A stretch of 64,000 bases of DNA from Mucidula mucida. Its lineage: Eukaryota > Basidiomycota > Agaricomycetes > Agaricales > Physalacriaceae. The notes under the pieces were generated by a model that saw only the letters and a program-made list of their open reading frames with translations, was not told the origin of the DNA and searched no databases. The stretch covers positions 1-64,000 of the forward strand of contig JADNYV010000178.1 of the NCBI GenBank assembly GCA_015501055.1. Reading direction: 5' to 3'. Positions 11,594 to 22,295 of the stretch are shown piece after piece. A program made the position numbers and the translations under genes. Every line of letters starts with the position of its first letter. Positions within the stretch are counted from its first letter, which is position 1.

Positions 11594-12587
11594 GGTTGGT
11601 TCGAGTGCGAGTGATGTGATAGTGGTGTGAGATGTACATTGTGAAGTTTTAGGACGGAATAGTGTAGAGCACTGAGACTGTCGGAGAACACGTCTCGAGA
11701 AGAGAGGAGCCATTCCTGTGCCGACTCAGATGGTCGTGAAGAGGGGCCATGTCTGGAATACGCATAACCCTTTGCCCAGGCAAGTCGGTGAGATCCAGCG
11801 ACGCCATCCCCGCCCAAACTCCTGCTCATACAAATCGGCAACGTACTCAGCCATGTCATTCATTCAGTATGTAGAGGTCGAAACAATGATATCTAGAATG
11901 CCAAAGGCCAGCTTTCAAGGTGTTCCAAAGGCCGAGGGCAGTACAGCTTTAATAAACGCCGGAATGAGTAGTCTCTCCGAACGAAGACATGGAGAGCTGA
12001 GACAGTGCGAGTGTGAGAACGTCAACGATCGCCGTCAGCGATCTGCGTCCGAGAGCAGTGCAGGTTGACCATCGGACGCTCTCTTACTATGTGCATATAT
12101 GGAGAGTGAGACCAGGTTAAGACCCTCAGGAAAGTCGTGATGAAGAGCAGAGCAAGAAAAGAAAGCGTAGATGTTTGCTGGTCTATATTGACCGCTTGAT
12201 CGTTGACTTTCTCACGCTTCTCTCTGTCTCGGCTCGTCATCGTGTCTTCGCGTACCGTCTTCGGCGTCTAAATTCCACTTGCTCTCGGACTTTGCGCCCT
12301 CAGTAAAATTGACCTTTCGCTTCTCTGATAACATTAGTATCTCATAGGGGGGCTTGATTGTCTACACTAGGCTCGAGCGACACGTCTCAGCTATGGACCT
12401 CACCAAACTGCCTGGGCAGAGGGTTATGCATATTCTAGACATGACCCCCATCTGAGTCGACACAGGAATGGCTCCTCTCTTCTCGAGACGTGTTCTCCGA
12501 CAGTCTCAGTGCTCTACACTATTCCGTCCTAAAACTTCACAATGTACATCTCACACCACTATCACATCACTCGCACTCGAACCAACC
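11594..12587. promoter_or_regulatory. Bidirectional spacer of pair 1 (A/B)
   Basis: About 1 kb separates the start codons of the head-to-head copies A and B. It carries the family's conserved spacer blocks, including repeats of GAGCTGAGACAG and CTGCTCTCGGAC and the promoter-proximal block GGAATGGCTCCTCTCTTCTC at both ends in opposite orientation. Where the other pairs have CCGACTATAAAA before the start, this pair has CACTATTCCG, so the TATA box is lost on both sides. Confidence 0.6.
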
Positions 12588-13131
12588 ATGAGATTAACCG
12601 GTTTTAAACCTATGTATCCCGGCGCTCCCGTGTCACCTACAATCTTCATAGAACAAGCTCCCGAAACTCGCGCAGCCTATGTCGACTGGGACTCCCCGGC
12701 CGTCATGGAAGACATATATGGCAAACCAAAGTGTATGTCTTCTTTCCTCGATTCCATTTGCCACCTCCTGATCACGGATTACAGTGTCATTCAAGCAGTT
12801 GCTGAAGAAACAGCTTCAGCCCTTCACACGTCCACTTGTGAAAAAGCTTCAACCCATCACACGGCCTTTTTCATCCCCCTTCGCGTCCAATCCCTACCCA
12901 CCTGACACGGACGTGCCCGTGGTGCGAGCGGTCAAGTGTGTTGCGAGATCAGGGCGGCCTAAGAAGCTGAAAAACCGAGGTTGTCTTGACACGTACCTGC
13001 CGTCGCCGTTGATACGGAATCCAACGTCAGTCGTCGCAGAGGGTTGTTACACGCTAAAGGAGACAAGGAAGGGATTTTTTGTTGAGAAGAAGGAGAAGGT
13101 TAACCGCATTGTGCCGTCGCGCAGCTTCTGA
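12588..13131 (+). CDS. Small basic GRPKK family, copy B
   Basis: Exons 12588-12732 and 12785-13131 give 163 aa. I do not recognise this family. Exon 1 encodes MRLTGFKPMYPG...YVDWDSPAVMEDIYGKP. Exon 2 starts LSFKQLLKKQLQPFTRPL and carries two tandem copies of a K-K-x-L-x-P-(I/F)-T-x-P motif. It goes on with NPYPPDTDVPVVRA, an AT-hook-like GRPKK core, PSPLIRNPTSVVAEGCYTL and a Lys-rich C-terminus ending RIVPSRSF. No signal peptide or membrane segment; the protein is strongly basic and probably partly disordered. Compared with its relatives it lacks a few residues after GRPKK. It is divergently paired with A and appears intact, but its TATA box is missing. Confidence 0.75.
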
Positions 13132-14366
13132 TCTTTCATGAAAAGTCGAGTATTTATTCACGTGTCATGTTCTATACCTACCAACCCACCTTGATATCTT
13201 CCAATGTGGCTGATCTAACTCTTTGTTAAACTACCTCTCAGTAAAAGACCACGTACGTGGCCTCGATTCAAGTGTTTCGGTACCGCTGTGCTCAAGCCAT
13301 TGCCAATATCCAAGGAATCAGGCAACCCTCCAGCACAGACGACGCGTCAAACACAACGCCATGCCATCGGACGAACTGTACCCCTGCAGAACGTTCACAC
13401 ACATCAACAACTCTTCGCTCCTAATTCATTTAACCATCACATGCAAATGTCCTCTGTGGCTTCAACGACTGAATCACTTGCGGAAGTGTCGCAATACAAT
13501 GACCTCTGCAACGTCTTTCATCTGGGCCCGTGTCCTTTGACCTTTAAAGCTGTAACGGTATCCGACTTACTCCTGCATGGTGCTCAGCTGTTGCGTGTCA
13601 AATCTGAACGTGTCCGCCTCTGGAAATTGGTGCAGTAAGATTAGCGCATTTAGGATGTCAAGTCCCGGGCGGGGATGTCGACCTGGATTTCCTCCAGTCG
13701 CGCACGGCCCTACGGTTCTGGATAATGTCTATCTGAGAGTGACATTCTTCGTTGTAACAAAGAATGCAAACATGTTTCCTGAGCGCAGGTTCATCATCTC
13801 TGGTCCCGTCGAACTGGGGCTCGGATTAGATGAACTGACGGACAAGCTATTCTTTATGAACAATGGATTCGGAGATCACAAACAATCTCAACACCTCGCA
13901 CCAGCGCTCTTCGCCAAGACTCTGTGATATGTCACGGATCTTCTAGTAGACCGCTGGGCAGTTTTCAAGATCTTCACGCGGCATGCTACGTAGGAAACAA
14001 ATGCATCGCTCCCTTCTTTTTGCCAGGAACCCAGCGCCACAGATTTATTACTCGCAGTCAGGTCTGGGCAACGATAGTAGGCCTAAAGACACTGAAGGCC
14101 GTGAAGCACCTCCAGGCTACAGATTGATGCACCCACGCTACATACGCGCTTACTTGACGGTCGAAATGATCCTCAGATTATTGCATTCTTAGACAAGGAA
14201 GGACTGAAGAATTGTTGCTACGCAACCATAATACAAGTTATGAGTCTGTACAGCGACTGTAAAGGCAATGTCATCAATGGTTTTCGACGAGATGTTTGTA
14301 TCAGCTTGATAAATGAAGAGACATAGATTGACTGGGTATCATAAACAATGCAGATTGTGTGCTTCG
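13132..14366. repeat. Inter-unit spacer between pairs 1 and 2, duplicated
   Basis: The first 350 bp are the conserved 3' flank of the PSRSF-type genes (also at 16500, 24600 and, inverted, near 56300). The segment 13741-14190 recurs almost unchanged at 17139-17588, an offset of 3,398 bp. Open frames inside it are shared only because the DNA is nearly identical. No protein is recognised. Confidence 0.75.
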
Positions 14367-14942
14367 TCATAAAGATGCTCGCTTGCGCGGACTACTCTTC
14401 GTAACCTTCTTTCCCATAATCCTCCTCGGCTTCTGTTCAACGAAGTATCCCGTCGTCGTCTCCACCAACGTATAGCACCCCTCTGGGACGATCGACGTGG
14501 GGTCTCGTACCAACGGCGACGGCGGGTACATGTCAAGACCTTCGTTTTTCATTAATTGCAACTTCTTGGGCCGTCCTAGTCTGACGACTGCCTTGGCCGC
14601 TCGCACAGCGGGCACGTCCGTGTACTCTGGGTATGGGTTGGACGTTGATACGACGAAGGGGGATAATAACGGCCGTGTGATGGGTTCCAGCTTTTTGACG
14701 AGTGGGCGTGTGATGGGCTCAAGCTGCTTCTTAAGCGATTGCTTGAATGACACTACGATCCGATATCAGGAGCCGCCAATGCAAATGGAGGAAGACATAC
14801 AATGGGGTTTGCCATCAATATCTTGAATGGCCGGGGAGTCGCAGTTGACGTACGCGGCAGCGCGGATTTCGGGACCTTCCACGAAAACTGAAGGTAACGT
14901 GGGAGCGCCGGGATACATGGGTTTGAAACCGGTTAATCTCAT
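14367..14942 (-). CDS. Small basic GRPKK family, copy C (RASL type)
   Basis: Exon 1 is 14801-14942 and exon 2 is 14367-14752, joined across a 48-nt GTATGT...TAG intron, 175 aa. It belongs to the second subtype: KKQLEPITRPLVKKLEPITRP doubled motif, an insert PFVVSTSNPYP, AAKAVVRLGRPKKLQLMKNEG, PPSPLVRDPTSIVPEGCYTL and a basic end KRASL. TATAAAAA lies upstream on the minus strand (15008-15015). Start ATG is in the same context as in all copies. The reading frame is intact. Function unknown; basic charge plus the GRPKK core allow a guess at nucleic-acid binding, nothing more. Confidence 0.75.
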
Positions 14943-15949
14943 GGTTAGTTAGAGTGCGGGAGATGTGATGTCGGTGTAGGATGCGTATTGTTAAGTTCTG
15001 GGAAGGGTTTTTATAGTCGGTAGAGCACTGAGACTGTCGGAGAACACGTCTCGAGAAGAGAGGAGCCATTCCTGTGTCGACTCAGATGGGGGTCATGTCT
15101 AGAATATGCATAACCCTCTGCCCAGGCAGTTTGGTGAGGTCCATAGCTGAGACGTGTCGCTCGAGCCTAGTGTAGACAATCAAGCCCCCCTATGAGATAC
15201 TAATGTTATCAGAGAAGCGAAAGGTCAATTTTACTGAGGGCGCAAAGTCCGAGAGCAAGTGGAATTTAGACGCCGGAGAGTACGCGAAGACATGATAACG
15301 AGCTGAGACAGAGAGAGCGTGAGAAACTCAACGATCGAGCGGTCAATATGGACCAGCAAACATCCACGCTTCTCTTTCTTGCTCTGTTCTTCATCACGAC
15401 TTTCCTGAGGGTCTAAACATGGTCTCACTCCCCATATATGCACATAGTAAGAGAGCGTCCGATGTTCAACCTGCACTGCTCTCGGACACAGATCGCTGAC
15501 GGCGATCGTTGACGTTCTCACACTCGCACTGTCTCAGCTCTCCATGTCTTCATTCGGAGAGACTGCTCATTCCGGCGTTTATGAAATCTGCACTGCTCTC
15601 GGACTTTGGAACGTCTTGAAAGCTGGCCTTTGGCATCCCTAGATATCATTGCTTTGACCTCTACATTCTGAATGAACGACATCGGCTGGGTATGTTGCCA
15701 ATTTGCATGAGCAGGCATTTGCCCGGAGAAGGCGTCGCTGGATCTCACCGCCTTGCCTGGGCAGAGGGTTATGCGTATTCCAGACATGGCCCCTCTTCAC
15801 AACTATCTGAGTCGGCACAGGAATGGCTCCTCTCTTCTCGAGACGTGTCCTCCGACAGTCTCAGTGCTCTACCGACTATAAAAACCCTTCCCAAATTTTG
15901 ATAATATACAATTTACTTCACTATCACATCACTCGCAGTTTATCTAACC
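14943..15949. promoter_or_regulatory. Bidirectional palindromic spacer of pair 2 (C/D)
   Basis: Shared promoter region of C and D. TATA boxes face outward at 15008-15015 (minus) and 15877-15884 (plus), each 66-73 nt from its ATG. The middle is an imperfect inverted repeat: 15300-15336 (GAGCTGAGACAG...CAACGATC) pairs with 15504-15540 (GATCGTTGAC...CTGTCTCAGCTC). The same arms are found in the spacers of the other pairs. Confidence 0.7.
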
Positions 15950-16499
15950 ATGAAATTGACCGGATTCAAACCTATGATCCCTGGCACTCGCATGTCACCT
16001 ACATTCTTCATGGAAGCTCCCGAAATCCGCGCAGCCTATGTCGACTGGGACTCCCCGGCCGTCATGGAAGACATATATGGCAAACCAAAGTGTATGTGCT
16101 CTTTCCTCGATTTCATTTGCCACCTTCTGATTACGGATTACAGTGTCATTCACGCAGTCGCTGAAGAAACAGCTTCAGCCCTTCACATGTCCACTCGTGA
16201 AAAAGCTTCAACCCATCACATGGCCATTTACATCCCCATCCTCGTCCAATCCCTATCCACCTGACACGGACGTGCCCGTGGTGCGAGCGGCCAAGTGTGT
16301 TGCGAGATTAGGGCGACCTAAGAAGGTCAAGTTGATGAAGAAGCAAGGATGTCTCGACGAGTACCCGCCGTCACCTTTGATACGCAATCCAACGTCAGTC
16401 GTCACAGAGGGGTGCTATACATTAAGGGAGACGAGGAAGGGATATTTTGTTGAGAAGAAGGAGAAGGTTAAGCGCATTGTGCCGTCGCGCAGCTTCTGA
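15950..16499 (+). CDS. Small basic GRPKK family, copy D (PSRSF type)
   Basis: Exons 15950-16091 and 16144-16499 give 165 aa. Exon 1 reads MKLTGFKPMIPGTRMSP, then AAYVDWDSPAVMEDIYGKPK. Exon 2 reads LSFTQSLKKQLQPFTCPLVK (Cys and Trp replace Arg in the two repeat motifs), SNPYPPDTDVPVVRA, ARLGRPKKVKLMKKQGCLDE and an RIVPSRSF end. TATAAAAA at 15877. The frame and splice sites are intact. It forms a divergent pair with C. Confidence 0.75.
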
Positions 16500-17764
16500 C
16501 CTCACGAGTATTCATGTGATGTGTCATGTTCTATACCTACTACTAATGCAACTCGATATCTTCTAATGTGGCAAATCAGACTTTTTGCTAAACTGTCTCT
16601 CAGTAAAAGGACACGTATGCGGTCCTGATTCTGCTGTTTTAGTACAGGTGTGCTCAAGCCATTGACATTATCCCAGAAATCAGCCAACCCTCCAGCGCAG
16701 ACAACGCGTCAAGCACACCGCCACCGGCGACATGCCATCAGACGAATCATAGCCCTGCAGAACTTTCACACACATTAGCAACTCTTTGCTCCTTGTTCCC
16801 TTAACCATCACATACATAACGTCCTACGGTGGCTTCATGACTGATTTACTTTGGGAAGTGTCGCGATACGACTATCTCTGCAACGTCTTTCATCAGGGCC
16901 TGTGTCCTTTGACCTTTAAAGCTGTAACGGTATCCGACTTAGATACCTTTACAGTAGTCGTGCTCTCCTGCATGGTGCTCAGCTGTAGCGTGTTAAGCCT
17001 AACCGTGTCCGTCTCTAGAGATTGGTGCATTAAGATTGGCGCATCTAGGATGTCAAGTCCCGGGCGAGGATGACGGCCTGGATGCCCTCCAGTCGCGCAC
17101 GGCCCTACGGTTCTGCATAATGTCTATCTGAGAGGAATGACATCCTTCGTTGTAACAAAGAATGCAAACATGTTTCCTGAGCGCAGGTTCATCATCTCTG
17201 GTCCCGTCGAACTGGGGCTCGGATTAGATGAACTGACGGACAAGCTATTCTTTATGAACAATGGATTCGGAGATCACAAACAATCTCAACACCTCGCACC
17301 AGCGCTCTTCGCCAAGACTCTGTGATATGTCACGGATCTTCTAGTAGACCGCTGGGCAGTTTTCAAGATCTTCACGCGGCATGCTACGTAGGAAACAAAT
17401 GCATCGCTCCCTTCTTTTTGCCAGGAACCCAGCGCCACAGATTTATTACTCGCAGTCAGGTCTGGGCAACGATAGTAGGCCTAAAGACACTGAAGGCCGT
17501 GAAGCACCTCCAGGCTACAGATTGATGCACCCACGTTACATACGCGCTTACTTGACGGTCGAAATGATCCTCAGATTATTGCATTCTTAGACAAGGAAGG
17601 ACTGAAGCATTGCTGCTACGCAACTACAATACAAGTTATGAGTCTGGACAGCAACTGTAACGGCAACGCTATCGATGGTTTTCAACGAGATGTTTGTATC
17701 AGCTTGATAAATGAAGAGACATAGATTGACTAGGTATCATAAACAATGCAGATGGTGTGCTTCG
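16500..17764. repeat. Inter-unit spacer between pairs 2 and 3, tandem copy of 13132-14366
   Basis: Nearly identical to the spacer one unit upstream from 17139 to 17590, less so before that. The arrangement gives a tandem unit period of about 3.4 kb. No recognised protein or RNA gene. Confidence 0.75.
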
Positions 17765-18327
17765 TCATAAAGATGCTCGCTGGCGCAGACTGCTCTTCGA
17801 AGGCCTCTTGCCCCTGATCTTCCTCGGCTTCTGCTCAACAAAGTACCCTTTCCTCGTCTCCACTAACGTATAGCACCCCTCTGGGACGAGCGACGTGGGG
17901 TTTCGTACCAAAGGCAACGGCGGGTACATGTCAAGACCTTCGTTTTTCATTAATTGCAACTTCTTGGGCCGTCCTAGTCTGACGACTGCCTTGGCCGCTC
18001 GCACAGCGGGCAACGTCCGTGTCGGCTGGGTATGGGTTGGACGTTGACACGACGAAGGGGGGTAATAACGGCCGTGTAATGGGTTCAAGCTTTTTGACGA
18101 GTGGGCGTGTGATGGGCTCAAGCTGCTTCTTGAGCGATTGCTTAAGTGACACTACGATCCGATATTAGTAGCCGCCAATGTAACTGGAGGAAAGAAGACA
18201 TATAATGGGTTTTGTCATTACTATGTTTGACGGCCGCGGTCTCGCAGTTGACATAGGCTGCGCGACCTTCTACGTAAGGTGACGTGCAAACATTGGTGTT
18301 CATAGGTTTCAATCCGGTCAATTTCAT
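17765..18327 (-). pseudogene. Small basic GRPKK family, copy E (RASL type, broken)
   Basis: Exon 1 is read from 18327 (MKLTGLKPMNTN...AVKHSNDKTH) and exon 2 from about 18150 down to 17765. Three defects are visible. The intron donor GTATGT has become ATATGT near 18202. One extra A near 18013 shifts the frame inside ADTDVPAVRAAK. The upstream TATA box is changed to TATAGAT. The rest of exon 2 is very close to copies C and G, so the decay is recent. Confidence 0.8.
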
Positions 18328-19369
18328 GGTTGAATGATGTGCGAGTGATGTGATAGTGGCGAAAGATGTACATTATGAAGTTCTGGGAAGGGTATCTATA
18401 GCCGCTAGAGTGCTGAGACTGTCGGAGAACACATCTCGAGAAGAGAGGAGCCATTCCTGTGCCGACTCAGATAGTCGTGAAGAGGGGCCATGTCTACAAT
18501 GCACATAAACCTTTGCCCAGGCGAGTCGGTGCAAGTGGGTGACATCCATAGCCTAAGACAAGTTGCTCAAGCCTAGTGCAGACATCCAAGCCCCCCTATG
18601 AGATACTAATGTTATCAGAGAAGCGAAAGGTCAGTTTTACTGAGGTTGCAAAGTCCGAGAGCAAGTGGAATTTAGACGCCGGAGAGAGTACGCGAAGACA
18701 CGATGACGAGCTGAGACAAAGAGAGCGTGAGAAACTTAACGATCGAGCGGTAATATGGGCCAGCAAACATCCACGCTTTCTTTTCTTGCTCTGGCTTTTA
18801 TCATGACTTTTGTCTGGATGGTCTTTTGAGCATGGTCTCACTCTCCATATATCTACACCGTGAGATGGCGTCCGACATTCGACCTGCACTGCTCTCGGAG
18901 GCAGACTGCTGAGTCGCTCACTGCGATCGTTGATGTTGTCACACTCGCACTGTCTCAGCACGTCATGTCTTCATTCGGAGAGACTGCTCATTCCGGCGTT
19001 TATGAAATCTGCACTGCTCTCGGACTTTGGAACGTCTTGAAAGCTGGCCTTTGGCATCTCTAGATATCATTGTTTCAACCTCTACTTCCTGACTGAACGA
19101 CATGGCTGGGTACGTTGCCGGTTTGCATGAGCAGTCATTTGGGCGCAGAAGGCGTCGCTGGATCTCATCGACTTGCCTGGGCAGAGGGTTATGCGGATTC
19201 CAGACATGGCCCCTCTTCACAACTATCTGAGTCGGCACAGGAATGGCTCCTCTCTTCTCAAGACGTGTCCTCCGACAGTCTCAGTGCTCTACCGACTATA
19301 AAAACCCTTCCCAAATTTTGACAATATATAATTTACATCTCTATCACATCACTGGCAGTTTATCTAACC
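18328..19369. promoter_or_regulatory. Bidirectional spacer of pair 3 (E/F)
   Basis: Same block order as the pair 2 spacer, including GAGCTGAGACAAAGAGAGCG and its inverted partner. TATAAAAA at 19297-19304 serves copy F. The E side is degraded. Confidence 0.65.
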
Positions 19370-19925
19370 ATGAAATTGACCGGATTCAAACCTATGATCC
19401 CTGGCACTCGCATGTCACCTACATTCTTCATGGAAGCCCCCGAAATCCGCGCAGCCTATGTCGACTGGGACTCCCCAGCCGTCATGGAAGACATATATGG
19501 CAAACCAAAGTGTATGTGCTCTTTCCTCGATTTCATTTGCCACCTCCTGATCATGGATTACAGTGTCATTCAAGCAGTCGCTCAAGAAGCAGCTTGAGCC
19601 CATCACATGTCCACTAGTGAAAAAGCTCCAACCCATCACATGGCCATTTACATCCCCCTCCTCGTCCAATCCCTATCCACCTGACACGGACGTGCCCGTG
19701 GTGCGAGCGGCCAAGTGTGTCGCCAGACTAGGGCGGCCTAAGAAGGTCAAGTTGATGAAGAAACAAGGATGTCTTGACACGTACCCGCCGTCACCTTTGC
19801 TACGCAATCCCACGTCAGTCGTCGCAGAGGGGTGTTACACGCTAAAGGAGACAAGGAAGGGCTATTTTGTTGAGAAGAAGGAGAAGGTCAAGCGCTTGTG
19901 CCATCGCGCAGCTTCTGATCTTTGA
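19370..19925 (+). CDS. Small basic GRPKK family, copy F (PSRSF type with shifted C-terminus)
   Basis: Exons 19370-19511 and 19564-19925, 167 aa. Almost identical to D through GCYTLKETRKGYFVEKKEK. A 1-nt deletion near 19894 then replaces the family ending RIVPSRSF by LCHRAASDL. Everything before is intact, so a protein with an altered last nine residues is expected. TATA box and splice sites are normal. Confidence 0.7.
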
Positions 19926-20558
19926 TGAAGAGTCTAATATCCATGTGTCATGTTTTATACCTACCAATCGAACTATTAATCTCGTAATCTAAATCTACCA
20001 ATCAAATGCTTCTTCAGAACACTCTCTTTAAAACTCGTACTCTACGATTTCGTGACTGCTCTTCGAGAACTGGCAGTCGTCTGACACTGTTGCGATATGG
20101 TCCATGCTATCTGTTGTCATTGTCTGTGCCTTCTTCTCTTATGGGGTGAGGTCCTGGGTTTTGTTATTTCTTGTCCGTGGGCTCTGGTATTATACCTGCG
20201 AGTTGATTTTCTCTTAACCCTTGTAGCACTCAGATTCCTTGACCACCCTCTCATTCGCTCAGCTCCCTCTTCCGTTGCCTGCTATGTCCTCCATAGTAGC
20301 ACTTTGCAGCTCGTTCAACGTTATGTCGTCCTAACTTTGTTGGCACTGCGTAGGGCACTTCATGTTGCCCTTCAAGTTGTAACGGCCATCGAGGCCATAT
20401 AGACTACTGAAAGGAGCCTCGAACTTTGCAGACTTCGCGTGAGCGCATTAACCTTCTAGCATCACGTCAAGTGGCCTCGTGTCATCGTCTCATGCTCCTT
20501 ACGTCACGAAGCAAGTTATATATAAAGGCAAGTCAAAATGCCTTCCCACCGTTGTAAA
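19926..20558. other. 3' flank of F and promoter of the AtuA relic
   Basis: The first 100 bp are family 3' flank. The rest is unrecognised; a hydrophobic frame at 20097-20402 has no splice or family support. TATATAAA at 20517-20524 lies about 40 nt before the AtuA-gene ATG. Confidence 0.5.
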
Positions 20559-22165
20559 ATGGCTGCTCCAAGAGCCGACCGGCGACCTATCCGAGTAGGC
20601 CGCTCATTATGGTTGTTCGTCTGCTCAAACGCACTGTAGATTGGCGCGTTCAGCGGATACGCTGGTGACAGATAGTGCGTACGGTTCTTCATTGCCGACC
20701 ATCTTTTTTTAGCTTTTAAATTCAGCGACGGTCTTCTGCGCCAAGCGACGCACGGAAATGCCGATATTCTCTTTGGCGACTATCTTGCGGAAGTAAATAT
20801 CGCTCGTCTTGCGCTGGACAGATGCGAGACCCGACGAAGGGATACGAGATGCAGTTCTTTCGATAGTTTAGCGATGCTGTGGACGTGATTGTTGAGAAGC
20901 GTCTTCGAGTGGGCGCCAAATCACCTTGTGGAGATTTCGTTCTCATTTCCTGCTCAGGTCATCACGAATGCTGGAGGATTGAATCCTTCTGCTCTCGCTG
21001 ACGCTTGCGACAAGCTGCTCAATCTCGAGGATATCAAGAAATGAAGGTCAGTCCCTCCCTCGGCTCACTATTCAGCGAACGACGAGGTTGAGCTCCCCTC
21101 AGGTGGCGGCGGTAACTGGAGACGACGTTCTCCCGTTCATCTCCAGCCTCACTACAGACGGCGAGCGCTTTCCGCACTTGGAAGACCAAGACCACTGCAT
21201 CGTGGGGTCCATTCTGCCAATGCGTATTGTGGTGCCCGAGCATCGTTGGGGCACTCGAGGCGGGTGCGGATATTATTATCGTTAGTGCCACGCTTTTCCA
21301 TGAAGTGAGCTTCTGCCACTGATCCTCAGACTGGCCGCGTTACGGACGCTTCACCTGTGATCGCCGCTTCGCAATGGTGGCATGGATGGTCATGGAATGC
21401 ATACGACCGCCTTACTGGTACGCTTCTGGCTGGACATTCTATTGTAGGTGTCCAGTGTAGATCAATGGAGCGCGGTCACTAATGAGGTATTATAGGAATG
21501 CGGCGCGTATTGTACCGGGGGTAATTTCTCGGGCTTCAAGTCTCTGGGGGCTGAACGATGCATTGATCTGGCTTTTCCCATCGCAGAAGTATCTGTCGAT
21601 GGGACTTTCGTCATTACTCGACCGGAAGAAGGCGACTTCAATGGGGTGGTCACTATCGATACTGTTCGATCTCAAATATTATACGAGTTGCAAGGGAATG
21701 TCGGTATACCCCAACAGTTCTACGAGGTCTGATACTGACGCGCGATATTGTTAGATATACCTCAATCCCGATGTAGTCTGCTGTAACTGTTACAGGACCA
21801 AGTCAAACCACTGCTCCATTACGACAGTCGAATTACGACTCCGCCGGTAAAGGGCAAGTCGTTCCAAATATTGCTCTTGAGACTGTTCGCGGGCCTCTGG
21901 GATGGATCGTTCACGCACGCTCTGGGTATGTTCTCTGATCCTCCCTTATCGTCTTATTCTGACAAGGATAAGGGTGGTAGTGAGTTGAAGCACCGACGAA
22001 TGAGAACAATCTTATTGAGCGCGTATAGATGTCAAAGTTGGTTTTTTCGTGCGCCACGAAGACGAGTACCCGTGGCTCAGGTCCCTTTTATCGCTCAAGA
22101 AGATGATTGAACTTCTTTCTGAGGAGTTCGTGGGTAATAGGATTGAACGTGTCGAGTCGGAACTA
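20559..22165 (+). pseudogene. AtuA-domain (DUF1446) protein, decayed and 3'-truncated
   Basis: Start MAAPRADRRPIR, intron, then IGAFSGYAGDR, YDGLLRQATHGNADILFGDY and LAEVNIARLALD, VITNAGGLNPSALADACDKL, VAAVTGDDVLPFISSL, TGRVTDASPVIAASQW, GAYCTGGNFSGFKSLGAE, FPIAEVSVDGTFVITRP, IDTVRSQILYELQGN, YLNPDVV, and the C-terminal LGWIVHARSG and VGFFVRHEDEYPWLRSLLS. This is the acyclic-terpene-utilisation AtuA family (a bacterial terpene-degradation protein whose fungal role is unknown). Several introns still read correctly. Defects: a frameshift near 20830, a stop in FFR*FSD near 20870, a frameshift near 21245, and loss of the 3' end where family-unit DNA begins near 22178. Confidence 0.85.
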
Positions 22166-22295
22166 TATGAATTTGCATAGCAACTGTAAAGGCAACATTA
22201 TCAATGGTTTTCATCTGTGTAAATGTTTGTATAGCTGATAAATGAAGAGAAATAGATTGACTAGGTATCATAAACAATGCACATGGTGTGCTTCG

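Noticed and set aside
11276..11713. Open frame starting MAPLFSRRVL, repeated with variants at 12468, 14815, 15823, 19243, 22751, 56730 and 58051
   Set aside because: It runs through the TATA region, leader, exon 1 in another frame and the intron of the small basic family. It recurs only because the DNA is duplicated, and it differs in length and frame between copies.
13924..14127. Pair of identical open frames at 13924-14127 and 17322-17525
   Set aside because: Identity reflects the recent 3.4-kb tandem duplication. The frame is not kept in the older inverted copy near 55.7 kb, and no family resemblance is seen.
18963..19238. Minus-strand frames starting MPTQ(I/M)VVKRGHVW in several spacers
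   Set aside because: They overlap conserved promoter blocks, and their ends vary from copy to copy.
20097..20402. Hydrophobic 101-codon frame
   Set aside because: Pyrimidine-rich DNA gives Leu/Val-rich translation by chance; no promoter, splice or homologue support.
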